Shown: positions 1-7,730 of the stretch, one piece after another
How the letters are laid out: each line of letters begins with the position of its first letter
Position numbering within the stretch: position 1 is the stretch's first letter
Assembly (NCBI GenBank): GCA_041936745.1
Contig: JBHGWS010000026.1
Location: 1 to 19,118, forward strand
Length of the DNA: 19,118 bases
Direction: 5' to 3'
Source: Darwinibacter acetoxidans_A
Lineage (GTDB): Bacteria; Bacillota; Limnochordia; Darwinibacteriales; Darwinibacteriaceae
Notes under the pieces: model-generated
What the model was told of the DNA's origin: nothing
Databases searched by the model: none
The model's input: the letters and a program-made list of their open reading frames with translations, nothing else
Program-made: the position numbers and the translations under genes

Positions 1-509
1 AGATCCCGCTTCGGATCGGAACCGGCCTTAATCTTGAGGATGTTAAAACCTTCCGCGACCCTTTCTGCAGCCTCCGCAGCCATTTCCTTTGGATCTGCAA
101 TCCCAATTGTAATATCTGTGGTGAAATGGTCCGCGTCGCCACCCAACACTTTGTACAAGGGCGCGTTCATAACTTTGCCCCGAATGTCGTACAAGGCCAT
201 GTCAATGGCGGCCTTGGCGGCATTGTTATCTCTTAAAAATGCATCCATGATATTATGGATTTTGCCGATGTTTAAGGGGTTTTCGCCAATCAAAAGATCC
301 TTTAAAAACTCTATTGCCAAAATGATGCCGTCCGCGGTTTCACCTGTAATAAACTCCGCCGGTGCACCTTCGCCGATGCCGAAAATCCCCGCATCCGTCT
401 CCACTTTAACTAAAACGATGTCACTGTCTTCCATAACTCCCAGGGCAATTTCAAAAGGTTTGTGTAAGCCCAGTTTTAATTTTTCAACTTTTATAGCTGA
501 TATCCTCAT
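1..509 (-). CDS. Dipeptide epimerase (L-Ala-D/L-Glu epimerase type), N-terminal part, runs off the window
   Basis: The start is ATG at 509-507, and 169 codons are readable before the left edge, so the C-terminal half is missing. The protein begins MRISAIKVEKLKLGLHKPF and has the capping domain of the enolase superfamily (muconate-lactonizing subgroup). It ends in the window at ILKIKAGSDPKRD, whose KxK motif carries the catalytic lysine of dipeptide epimerases. These cytoplasmic Mg-dependent enzymes interconvert L-Ala-D-Glu and L-Ala-L-Glu (or related dipeptides), allowing murein peptides to be used as nutrients. The gene starts 15 nt after dppF in the same direction and is the last visible gene of the peptide-import operon, which supports murein-peptide scavenging. 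The family call is firm. Exact dipeptide specificity cannot be read from this half. Confidence 0.88.
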   Translation of the reverse strand, partial: MRISAIKVEKLKLGLHKPFEIALGVMEDSDIVLVKVETDAGIFGIGEGAPAEFITGETADGIILAIEFLKDLLIGENPLNIGKIHNIMDAFLRDNNAAKAAIDMALYDIRGKVMNAPLYKVLGGDADHFTTDITIGIADPKEMAAEAAERVAEGFNILKIKAGSDPKRD

Positions 510-524
510 GCCGTGAGTCCCCTT

Positions 525-1508
525 TTACGATGATTTTAAAGTTTCAGCCGATCCTTCTTCATATAAAGTGCAGGCGACAAAGTGATCTTTGCCGACCTCT
601 CTTAAACCTACATCGCCCTTTAGGCACTCGTCTTTAACATACGGGCACCTCGGTGCAAAGCGGCAGCCCGGTTTAGGGCTGATGGGGCTGGTTACTTCCC
701 CTTTCAGCATCTTTGCCTCTTCATCTCTGCTGCTTAAGTTAGGCGGTAAAATTGCGTCCAAAAGCCCCTGCGTGTAGGGATGTTTCGGATTGGCGAACAG
801 CTCTTCGGTCGGTGCCGTTTCCACACAGTTGCCCATATACATGACCATGATATCATCGCTGATGTGTTTAACTACGCTTAAGTCGTGGGTGATAAAAAGA
901 TAGGAAAAGCCCCGCTCATCCTGAAGATCCATCATCAGGTTCAAAATCTGTGCCTGAATGGAAACATCCAAGGCAGAGACCGGCTCGTCCGCCACAATAA
1001 ATTCCGGTTCCACGGCCAAGGCCCTGGCAACGCCAACCCGCTGCCGCCTGCCCCCGTCCAATTCGTGGGGGTAGGTGTTAATCAATCTTTCAGCAAGGCC
1101 CACGGTATCCATCAACTCATAAACCCTGTTGTTAATGGCGGCCCTGTCAGTCAGTATTTTGCTGACTCTAATCGGCTCGGCGATGATCTCACTGATCGTC
1201 ATCCGGGGGTTTAAGGAAGCGTAAGGATCTTGGAAGATGATCTGCATATTGGTCCTGACTTCTTTCATCTGGTGGGCATTGTAATTTAGGATATTATTGC
1301 CCCGATAAAGGACTTCGCCGTCCGTCGCTTCCAAAAGCCTTAAAATGGTCCGGCCCAAGGTAGATTTACCGCAGCCCGATTCACCGACAACGCCCAGCGT
1401 CTGTTCTGATCGGATTTTAAGATTTATATTATCAACGGCATGCAGGGGCCCTTGCGGTGTATTGAAGTATTTTTTCAGATTTCTCGTTTCGATCAAAGGT
1501 ACGCTCAT
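525..1508 (-). CDS. dppF: Oligopeptide/dipeptide ABC transporter ATP-binding protein (DppF/OppF type)
   Basis: This 327-residue ATPase is one of the two nucleotide-binding subunits of a peptide importer. The Walker A motif is GESGCGKS at about 42-49, the Walker B region is IVADEPVSALD, and the switch histidine lies in LFITHDLS. The C-terminal peptide-transporter extension has the usual cysteine cluster (GCRFAPRCPYVKDEC). The ABC signature reads LDGGRRQR instead of the usual SGGQRQR, so the signature serine and glutamine are both replaced. The start is ATG immediately after the dppD stop, with zero gap, and its purine-rich ribosome site lies inside the dppD tail. It would pair with DppD beneath the DppB-DppC channel at the inner face of the membrane. 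Confidence 0.93.
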   Translation of the reverse strand: MSVPLIETRNLKKYFNTPQGPLHAVDNINLKIRSEQTLGVVGESGCGKSTLGRTILRLLEATDGEVLYRGNNILNYNAHQMKEVRTNMQIIFQDPYASLNPRMTISEIIAEPIRVSKILTDRAAINNRVYELMDTVGLAERLINTYPHELDGGRRQRVGVARALAVEPEFIVADEPVSALDVSIQAQILNLMMDLQDERGFSYLFITHDLSVVKHISDDIMVMYMGNCVETAPTEELFANPKHPYTQGLLDAILPPNLSSRDEEAKMLKGEVTSPISPKPGCRFAPRCPYVKDECLKGDVGLREVGKDHFVACTLYEEGSAETLKSS

Positions 1509-2495
1509 TTATTTCTTCCTTTCCTTGTTAAATAAATGGCATTTAATTTGGTGGGTCCCATCCCCGTTCAAACTGCTCACCGCAGGTTTTTGGCTTTCAC
1601 AAATATCCAGGCGTTTGCTGCAGCGCGGATAAAAGGGGCAGCCAGTGGGCAGTGCTGTCGGATCAGGCATTAAGCCTTCAATGGGGCTCAGCCTTTTCAC
1701 TTTTGTGGTTAAATCGGGGATTGCCCCAAAAAGCCCGATGGTGTAGGGATGGTGTTCTGCTCCTTCGAAGATATCCCAAACCGTGCCGGTTTCAATGATT
1801 TCTCCCGCATACATGATGGCCACCCGATCACAAGTTTTGGCCACAACGCCCAAATCATGGGTAATCAAAAGCATGGAGGTGCCCAATTTTTCTTTTAGCT
1901 CTTTCATCATCTCCAAAACCTGAATCTGAATGGTGACATCCAGGGCAGTTGTGGGCTCATCCGCTAAAAGCAGTTTCGGCTCACAAGCCAGGGCAATGGC
2001 GATAACGATCCTCTGCTTCATGCCGCCGGAAAATTGGTGCGGATATTCATGCTTCCGGGAAGCGGGTATGCCTACCAACTCTAATATTTCATCAACCCGC
2101 TTACTTATTTCCGAACCGGACAGATCGTAATGCAGCTCTAAAACCTCGGCGACTTGATCGCCTACCGTTAAAATGGGGTTTAAGCTGGTCATGGGATCTT
2201 GGAAGATCATGGAGACCACATTGCCCCGCAACAGCCGCATATCCTGCTCGCGGGCTGCTGTAATGTCGATATCTTCCAGCGTGATCTTGCCTTTTTTAAT
2301 AAGGCCGATTTTTTCCGGCAGAAGTTTCATGATGCTTAGGGCAGTTGTAGTTTTGCCCGCACCCGTCTCTCCCACCAGGCCTAAGGTCTCACCTTTATGC
2401 ATTACCAGATTTAACCCGTTGATCGCGGAGACAACGGCTTCATCTGTTTCGTAAACGACTTCTAAGTCTTTTATCTCCAGCAGTTTCTCAGCCAT
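1509..2495 (-). CDS. dppD: Oligopeptide/dipeptide ABC transporter ATP-binding protein (DppD/OppD type)
   Basis: This 328-residue ATPase is the second nucleotide-binding subunit of the peptide importer. Walker A is GETGAGKT at about 42-49, the signature is a canonical FSGGMKQR, Walker B is LLLADEPTTALD, and the switch histidine lies in LLITHDLG. The C-terminal extension ends with the cysteine-bearing GCPFYPRCSKRLDIC typical of OppD/DppD proteins. Start ATG at 2495 is preceded by AGGAG with 7-nt spacing. It directly abuts dppF and follows dppC by 24 nt. Because DppF has a variant signature while DppD keeps SGGM, the two ATP sites may be unequal. Confidence 0.94.
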   Translation of the reverse strand: MAEKLLEIKDLEVVYETDEAVVSAINGLNLVMHKGETLGLVGETGAGKTTTALSIMKLLPEKIGLIKKGKITLEDIDITAAREQDMRLLRGNVVSMIFQDPMTSLNPILTVGDQVAEVLELHYDLSGSEISKRVDEILELVGIPASRKHEYPHQFSGGMKQRIVIAIALACEPKLLLADEPTTALDVTIQIQVLEMMKELKEKLGTSMLLITHDLGVVAKTCDRVAIMYAGEIIETGTVWDIFEGAEHHPYTIGLFGAIPDLTTKVKRLSPIEGLMPDPTALPTGCPFYPRCSKRLDICESQKPAVSSLNGDGTHQIKCHLFNKERKK

Positions 2496-2519
2496 AAGGT
2501 CACTCCTCTGATATAAAAA

Positions 2520-3422
2520 TTAGTTCTTCAACCTAGGATCAAGGGCATCCCTCAACCCGTCACCGATCAGATTAAGGGCCACCACCGCCAGCATGATCAC
2601 AAAGCCCGGTATGACAACTAAATAAGGGTGGCGCCTCATCTGCATTTTTCCGTCAGCCAGCATGGAGCCCCACTCAGGCATAGGCGGTTTAATCCCTAAG
2701 CCTAAAAAGCTCAAACTGGAAATCAAAATTATAGCCCGCGCTAAACTTAAAGTGGACTGGACCAAGAGCGGGCCCATGGCATTTGGTATCACGTGTTTTA
2801 AAATAATCCGCCGATCATTGGTCCCGTAAGAAACAGCCGCTTCGATAAACTCCTGGTTTTTAATCGAAAGCACCGAAGAGCGGATAATCCGGGAAAACTG
2901 CGGGATATAAGAGATGCTCATGGCAATGAGCAGGTTAAATAACCCTGGACCCAGGGCGGCAACAATCGAAATTGCCAAAAGGGAAGAGGGAATGGCCAAT
3001 AAGATGTCCATAAACCTCATTAAGACGTTATCAACTTTGCCGCCGTAAAAGCCGGCCACAGCCCCGATAATCGTCCCCGCCACTGACGAAATGCCGATAC
3101 TGACCAGGCCTGCAAAAAGTGAAATCCTGGCCCCAAAAATGATGCGGGCGAAGACATCCCTGCCGTATTGATCCGTACCAAAAATGTGGCCTTGGCCGGG
3201 CCCCTTCAGGCGGTTTCTGATATCCTGCCTGATGGCATCTTCTTCGTAATCCGCAATCAGCGGCGCCGCTGCTGCCACAATGATTAAAACTGCCAGTAAA
3301 ACAAGGCCAAACATGGCCAGCTTATTCTTTTTATACCTAAACCAGATAGATTTCAATTGGCTCCTTTTTTTAACAGCCCCTCTATCTCTGCCTGCTACAG
3401 CTTGTGTTTCCACTACCATCAC
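2520..3422 (-). CDS. dppC: Peptide ABC transporter permease (DppC/OppC type)
   Basis: This is an integral membrane permease of about 300 residues with the usual DppC layout: a charged cytoplasmic N-terminus, a first membrane helix near residues 37-58, an extracytoplasmic loop with GTDQYGRDVFARI, then five further helices. The EAA coupling loop is EAAVSYGTNDRRIILKHVIPN, and the protein ends DALDPRLKN, as is usual for this family. The start is uncertain: GTG at 3422, ATG at 3419 and a GTG a few codons on all lie close to AGGCAGGTG. It would form a heterodimeric channel with DppB, whose gene ends 12 nt upstream. Confidence 0.93.
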   Translation of the reverse strand: MMVVETQAVAGRDRGAVKKRSQLKSIWFRYKKNKLAMFGLVLLAVLIIVAAAAPLIADYEEDAIRQDIRNRLKGPGQGHIFGTDQYGRDVFARIIFGARISLFAGLVSIGISSVAGTIIGAVAGFYGGKVDNVLMRFMDILLAIPSSLLAISIVAALGPGLFNLLIAMSISYIPQFSRIIRSSVLSIKNQEFIEAAVSYGTNDRRIILKHVIPNAMGPLLVQSTLSLARAIILISSLSFLGLGIKPPMPEWGSMLADGKMQMRRHPYLVVIPGFVIMLAVVALNLIGDGLRDALDPRLKN

Positions 3423-3434
3423 CTGCCTAATCTA

Positions 3435-4364
3435 TTAACTTTCTATAGCGGTCTTCAACCTAGGATCAATATAGGTGTAAAGAATATCGACAATCAAGTT
3501 CATAATCCCAATGGCAATTGCAATAAAGACAACGGTTGCCAGCACAATGGGCGTATCCTTCGTCCGAATGGCGTTGACCGTTAAAGAACCGATACCCGGT
3601 AGGGCAAAGACACTTTCAATAATCATGCCGCCGGCCAGCAGCATGGCGAAGTTCATGCCAATAATCGTGACAATGGGCAGCAGGGCATTTTTCAAAGCAT
3701 GCCTGATTACGATTCGCCCTTCGCCGGCGCCTTTGGCCTTCGCCGTCCTGATATAATCCTGCCTGATTGTCTCCAGCATGCTCGATCTGGTCATGCGGAT
3801 CAGCATGGCAACGCCGGAGGCGGACTGGGTAATGGAAGGAAGCACAAAATGCAGCCAAGTATCCGCACCCGTTGAGGGCAGTAAGTTTAATTTCAATGAA
3901 AAGAATAGAATCAGCATTAAGCCCAGCCAAAACCCGGGCATCGAGGTCAAAATCAAAGCAGTGCCCAAGCTGATGCTGTCGATTAGCGAATACTGCCTAA
4001 TGGCAGATAAAATACCGATGGGTATACCTACGGTAACCATGATCAGCATACTGCCGATGGCCAGCTTAAAAGAAGTGGGCATGCGCGCCACTAATTCGTC
4101 CAAAACCGGCACCCTGGTACGGTAAGACTTGCCAAAATCACCCCTTACCGCATTGATGACGTAGCGGAAATAGCGCAGGAAGAAATTGTCGTCCAAACCC
4201 ATTTCCTGCCTTAAATTTCTGACGTTTTCCTCGGTGGCGCCATCGCCCAGAATAATCCGGGCCGGATCACCGGGTGTAAGATCAAGAATCGCAAAAACTA
4301 TAAATGAAATTCCCAGTATAATCGGTATCATCATTAATACTCGTTTACCGATGTATTTTAACAT
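3435..4364 (-). CDS. dppB: Peptide ABC transporter permease (DppB/OppB type)
   Basis: This 309-residue permease begins MLKYIGKRVLMMIPIILG, with the first membrane helix at the very N-terminus as in all DppB/OppB proteins. The conserved LTPGDPA and GDFGKSY segments follow, then five more helices. The coupling loop includes RTAKAKGAGEGRIVIRHALKN, and the protein ends YIDPRLK. Start ATG at 4364 has AAGGTGG 7 nt upstream. It lies 14 nt after the transglutaminase-like gene and 12 nt before dppC, so the three are almost certainly co-transcribed. It forms the membrane channel with DppC and receives substrate from the exported binding protein encoded further upstream. Confidence 0.94.
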   Translation of the reverse strand: MLKYIGKRVLMMIPIILGISFIVFAILDLTPGDPARIILGDGATEENVRNLRQEMGLDDNFFLRYFRYVINAVRGDFGKSYRTRVPVLDELVARMPTSFKLAIGSMLIMVTVGIPIGILSAIRQYSLIDSISLGTALILTSMPGFWLGLMLILFFSLKLNLLPSTGADTWLHFVLPSITQSASGVAMLIRMTRSSMLETIRQDYIRTAKAKGAGEGRIVIRHALKNALLPIVTIIGMNFAMLLAGGMIIESVFALPGIGSLTVNAIRTKDTPIVLATVVFIAIAIGIMNLIVDILYTYIDPRLKTAIES

Positions 4365-4378
4365 GCCTAAACCACCTT

Positions 4379-5734
4379 CTAGTCAATTTTCTTAACCTCG
4401 ATTATCTCCTGGATTAAGTTGTGTTCGTCCTTAAAGATGGGCCTGTCTTCGTATTCCGCTTCCCCGATTTGATTATCGCAGGGGTCATCCCTTAAAAACT
4501 TCTTGGCCGGGTAGAAATTATAATTGAATTCCGAGTTAGCCACCATGCGATAGGGATCTAAATTGCCGAAATAGAAATTCCACCTGCGCTCGTTATTTGC
4601 CCGCAAGCCCCCGCCGCCAAAAGACGGATCGGCGAAAACCCAACCGTAAGGTTCAATATAAAACTCGGCCCAATCATGGCAGCCAATGCGGTGAGGATCA
4701 ATCACTAACCCTGACTGCCATCTGGCCGGCACGCCCACAAGCCGGCATAAAGTAATGAATAACAGGGCTTGGATGCCGCAGTCGCCTTTCAAGTTGTAAG
4801 CCGCATATTCCGCAATGTTTGTGATGGCGGCATACTGCCTGACAAAGGTGTACTGGACATTTCGGGTGATATAATCGTAAATCTTCCGAGCCTTAATTAA
4901 AGGGTTTTGCTCATCCGCCACAATTTCTTTGGCCAGTTCTTTTAAAAACGGCGTAAAGCGGATATGAGGCAGCCACTCCCCCGTATAAAACGCCGGTTGG
5001 TTCTTTAAAACCCGCGCCGGATCCAAATCATTATACTGCAGATGGCTTTCGTAGGAATATTCAACAGTGAAGGCCTGGTTTGGCTCTGCCGTTTCCTCGA
5101 AATAGATTGTCCTTTGCGGGTGGTTTTCCCCGGCGATGATTTTCGGTTCGTGCGAAGTGTTTATGATTTTAATGTTTTTTATCTGCTGGGCTGCCCGCGG
5201 TATGGGCAGATGAACCCGGATTGTTTTCCCCGCCTCCAATGCTTCGTCTTTGAGCTGAAAGCCCGTTTTTACATGAATAAAATACTTTGTTTCGCCCTCT
5301 TTAATCAGATCGTCGATGGCCCGCTCCGACGCTTCATAGCTTTTATCGGCGGGGCTTTTTTCCAAAAGCCTGTTCTTTACGGTGGGGTGGACTTTGAGCA
5401 AATTTAAGAAAAATCTCCGGTGAAAAGCCACCTCGCCGTCAATGTAAATCCAATCGGCGTATCTTTCGTCTTTTAACTCAGACAGTTCTTCCTTCGTAAA
5501 ATCCTTAATGCTGGCAGACGCCAAGTTGAAAGCCTCGTCAAAACTATAAACATACTCCCCCTTAAGCCTCCTAAGCCGATCTTTTTCAAAGATCAGCCTG
5601 TCCTTCAGGATTTGAGGGATCTTTCTTTCTAAATAAAGGTCGATGAGTTCGCCGGCTTTTTTAAAGTCGCCGTACGAAATTACCTTAGCCACATCTTCAG
5701 GCAGGTCAACCGTTAAATATTTTAATCTGTTCAA
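4379..5734 (-). CDS. Transglutaminase-like cysteine hydrolase in peptide-uptake operon
   Basis: This 451-residue protein has a helical N-terminal region rich in charged residues (about 1-140), a middle beta-rich region (about 150-250) and a C-terminal transglutaminase-like core of papain fold. The catalytic triad is visible as Cys319 in KGDCG, His353 in CHDWAEFY and Asp369 in FADPSFG. No signal peptide or membrane helix is seen, so it is probably cytoplasmic. Bacterial members of this superfamily are usually peptidases or amidases rather than cross-linking enzymes. Its position between the binding protein and the permeases, with a dipeptide epimerase at the operon's far end, suggests it cleaves imported peptides. 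Start TTG at 5734 is preceded by AAGGGG with 8-nt spacing, and no better start is seen. The family is clear. The substrate is inferred from context only. Confidence 0.85.
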   Translation of the reverse strand: MNRLKYLTVDLPEDVAKVISYGDFKKAGELIDLYLERKIPQILKDRLIFEKDRLRRLKGEYVYSFDEAFNLASASIKDFTKEELSELKDERYADWIYIDGEVAFHRRFFLNLLKVHPTVKNRLLEKSPADKSYEASERAIDDLIKEGETKYFIHVKTGFQLKDEALEAGKTIRVHLPIPRAAQQIKNIKIINTSHEPKIIAGENHPQRTIYFEETAEPNQAFTVEYSYESHLQYNDLDPARVLKNQPAFYTGEWLPHIRFTPFLKELAKEIVADEQNPLIKARKIYDYITRNVQYTFVRQYAAITNIAEYAAYNLKGDCGIQALLFITLCRLVGVPARWQSGLVIDPHRIGCHDWAEFYIEPYGWVFADPSFGGGGLRANNERRWNFYFGNLDPYRMVANSEFNYNFYPAKKFLRDDPCDNQIGEAEYEDRPIFKDEHNLIQEIIEVKKID

Positions 5735-5777
5735 TGTCTTAGCCCCTTACGGAATTTTCCCGTTTTAATTCAAAAAG

Positions 5778-5860
5778 AGCCTGCTCTATAAAAGAAGTAC
5801 AAGAAATAGTGCCGAGATAATAAGGGAAGGCTGAGCGCAAATTTCTTTATAGAGCAGGCT
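5778..5860 (-). repeat. Long-range inverted repeat between binding-protein gene and downstream operon genes
   Basis: Two perfectly complementary 15-nt arms (AGCCTGCTCTATAAA at 5778-5792 and its complement at 5846-5860) enclose a 53-nt loop. In the transcribed minus orientation the structure lies after the binding-protein stop and is followed by CTTTTTG, a short T-run. It could therefore be a partial terminator or 3'-end stabiliser that makes binding protein more abundant than the membrane subunits, a known arrangement in ABC importer operons. The 83-nt palindromic unit could alternatively be a miniature mobile element, but no clear target duplication flanks it. Confidence 0.7.
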
Positions 5861-5914
5861 AATTCAGTTTAACCTTCTTTTGTTGTTGTCAATCTTGCAT
5901 CAGAGACAAGCTGA

Positions 5915-7426
5915 TTAGTTCTTCCAGCTCAGGTAGTATACGCTGTATTCTCCCAGATAGTAGGCGCCTTCAACGATACCCTGCACGTCTTTGTGAGCAG
6001 CGATACCGACTTTTGCCGTGTACATGGGGATTGTAAAGACTTCTTCTTTCCAAAGTTCGGCGATTTCCCGGTAGATTTCTTCTCTCTCGGCCGGATCGTT
6101 AGAGAAGCGGCCGCGCTCCAACAAATCATCTAGTTCGGGATTCGCAACTTGGACGAAGTTACGGCCCAAGGTCTGCATCGTCGTATGATACAGCTCGAAG
6201 ATATGGTCCGCATCAAGATAAGGCGTAGTCATGGACATGGTGGAAATGGGGTAGTCCTTCTGGGTAAGGGTCCTGTCTAGGAATGCGCCCCACTCCAAGC
6301 TTTCGATCTCAGCATCAATGCCGATGACCTTCAGTTGGTCCTGCAGGATCTCCGCCCGTTTTCTGTAGTCTTCCATTTCAGTAGCTACGATAGTGGTTTT
6401 AAAGCCGTTGGGATAACCAGCTTCGGCCAACAGTTCTTTAGCTTTTTCTACGTTGTATTCCCTGTTTTCAAAGTCCGCCGGCCAGCCAAAGGCAGCCTTA
6501 GACATGGGCGTATGCAGCGGTGTGCCTCTGCCGTCTTGCACGCCGAGGATCATAACTTCTTTGTCAATTGCATGAGCGACTGCTTGCCTTACCTTTTTGT
6601 TGGAGAAAATCTCGTGCTGGTTGTTAATCGCGGTATAGACAACTGCTGTCGATTCTGCTGGGTAGAATTTCAGGTTTCGATTTGCTTCCACGCTGTCGAT
6701 TTCTTCTACAGGTACGGAAACAACAAAGTCAATTTCGCCTCTTTCCAAGGCAATAATGGACGTGGTCGGATCCAACATGATCTTCAGGGCCAAGTTTTTA
6801 ATCGGTGCTTCGCCTCTGTAGTAATCTTCGAAAGCAACGAGCTTAATTTCGGCGCCTCTGACCCACTCCACGAATTTGTAAGGACCGGTTCCTACCGGCA
6901 GCCTCTCAAAGCCTTCCGGATCAGCTTCAAATGCTTTTTTGTTGACAATCCCCATGGAAGGGGTTGCTAAGCATTCTTCGATGGGGCCGAAAGCATGCTT
7001 GAGCCGCAAGAGGGCTGTGTGCTCATCAATAACTTCCGCTTCTTCCATGGCTGTCACAACACGGGATGCGTAAGGTGAGGCAATTGCCCGGTTCAGGCTG
7101 AAAACTACGTCTTCCGCTGTGAGGATGTCGCCGTTGTGAAACGGAACATTTTCCCTAATATGGAAAGTAATTTCAGTGCCGTCTTCCGAATACTCCCAGC
7201 TTTCCGCCAAGCCCGGCACCAAAGAACCGTCCAGCTGTTCTTCAATCAAGCGATCGAAAATTTGGCGAACGGCGGTACGGGAATATTGGTCCGCAACTTT
7301 ACTGGGATCTAAGGTTGTGGGCTCACCCGGAATAGCGTAGTTAAAGGAATCTTTCGCGCTAACCGCACCCAGGCTGAAAGCCAAAAGTAAAGTCAAGAGC
7401 ATGATACCGATTAATCTTTTGTTCAT
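5915..7426 (-). CDS. Family 5 extracellular solute-binding protein, peptide ABC transporter (DppA/OppA type)
   Basis: This is a 503-residue exported receptor that captures peptides and delivers them to the DppBC channel. The N-terminus MNKRLIGIMLLTLLLAFSLG is a typical Sec signal peptide, probably cut after AVSA. Family 5 features include YAIPGEPTTLDPSK at the mature start, the FHIRENVPFHNGD segment, and AEDVVFSLNRA. The start chosen is ATG 7426 because GGGGGATTTT lies just upstream; an in-frame start 10 codons earlier would spoil the signal peptide. There is no lipobox cysteine, so it is not anchored as a lipoprotein, which is unusual for a single-membrane Gram-positive. It is the first gene of the operon and sits behind a leader with its own terminator. 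Peptide specificity (murein peptide versus general) is inferred from the operon. Confidence 0.93.
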   Translation of the reverse strand: MNKRLIGIMLLTLLLAFSLGAVSAKDSFNYAIPGEPTTLDPSKVADQYSRTAVRQIFDRLIEEQLDGSLVPGLAESWEYSEDGTEITFHIRENVPFHNGDILTAEDVVFSLNRAIASPYASRVVTAMEEAEVIDEHTALLRLKHAFGPIEECLATPSMGIVNKKAFEADPEGFERLPVGTGPYKFVEWVRGAEIKLVAFEDYYRGEAPIKNLALKIMLDPTTSIIALERGEIDFVVSVPVEEIDSVEANRNLKFYPAESTAVVYTAINNQHEIFSNKKVRQAVAHAIDKEVMILGVQDGRGTPLHTPMSKAAFGWPADFENREYNVEKAKELLAEAGYPNGFKTTIVATEMEDYRKRAEILQDQLKVIGIDAEIESLEWGAFLDRTLTQKDYPISTMSMTTPYLDADHIFELYHTTMQTLGRNFVQVANPELDDLLERGRFSNDPAEREEIYREIAELWKEEVFTIPMYTAKVGIAAHKDVQGIVEGAYYLGEYSVYYLSWKN

Positions 7427-7725
7427 AAATAAAATCCCCCTTTTCTGTCTTTGCAATTAAGTCCGAAGCCTAGTGATTTGTTCCGGCTCGATTTCACCTG
7501 CCTAAGTTCCTGCAACGTCTTTTAAAAGATTTCGGTTTCGGCACACCCCCCGTCCCTTACTTTCATTAGAAAACGGCTGGATCAGCCTGATTTTCACCTG
7601 CTGCGTATAAATATAAAAAAATGCCCCTCCCAGGCCGGGTGGGCCTAATCCGCCGGCAGAGTGGATATCGCTGTTGCCATGGAGTATTACAATGCACCCT
7701 AATTGACACTCTTTCGGAAAATCTG
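7427..7725 (-). promoter_or_regulatory. Long 5' leader of the peptide operon (about 300 nt)
   Basis: No convincing gene lies between 7427 and 7868. Transcription predicted to start near 7725 gives a roughly 300-nt leader containing a strong intrinsic terminator at 7615-7644, ahead of the binding-protein gene. An 11-codon reading frame (MATAISTLPAD, 7645-7680) stops exactly where the terminator stem begins, but its ribosome site is poor. A segment in front of the terminator (GCCGG) could pair with CCGGC inside the stem, offering a competing fold. No known riboswitch consensus was recognised. Conditional read-through is inferred from the layout. Confidence 0.55.
7615..7644 (-). terminator. Intrinsic terminator/attenuator in operon leader
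   Basis: In minus orientation the stem pairs GCCC and CCC with GGG and GGGC around a small internal mismatch and a five-base loop. It is followed after CA by a run of seven T. It lies about 80 nt after the predicted transcription start and about 190 nt before the binding-protein ATG, so transcription must read through it to reach the operon. Confidence 0.75.
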
Positions 7726-7730
7726 ACACT

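Noticed and set aside
34..516. Plus-strand 160-codon open frame over the left edge
   Set aside because: It is the opposite-strand shadow of the dipeptide epimerase gene, whose minus-strand translation shows enolase-superfamily motifs.
7423..7516. About 30-codon frame whose TGA overlaps the binding-protein ATG
   Set aside because: The overlap resembles coupling, but there is no ribosome site at any possible start and the residues look like random translation.
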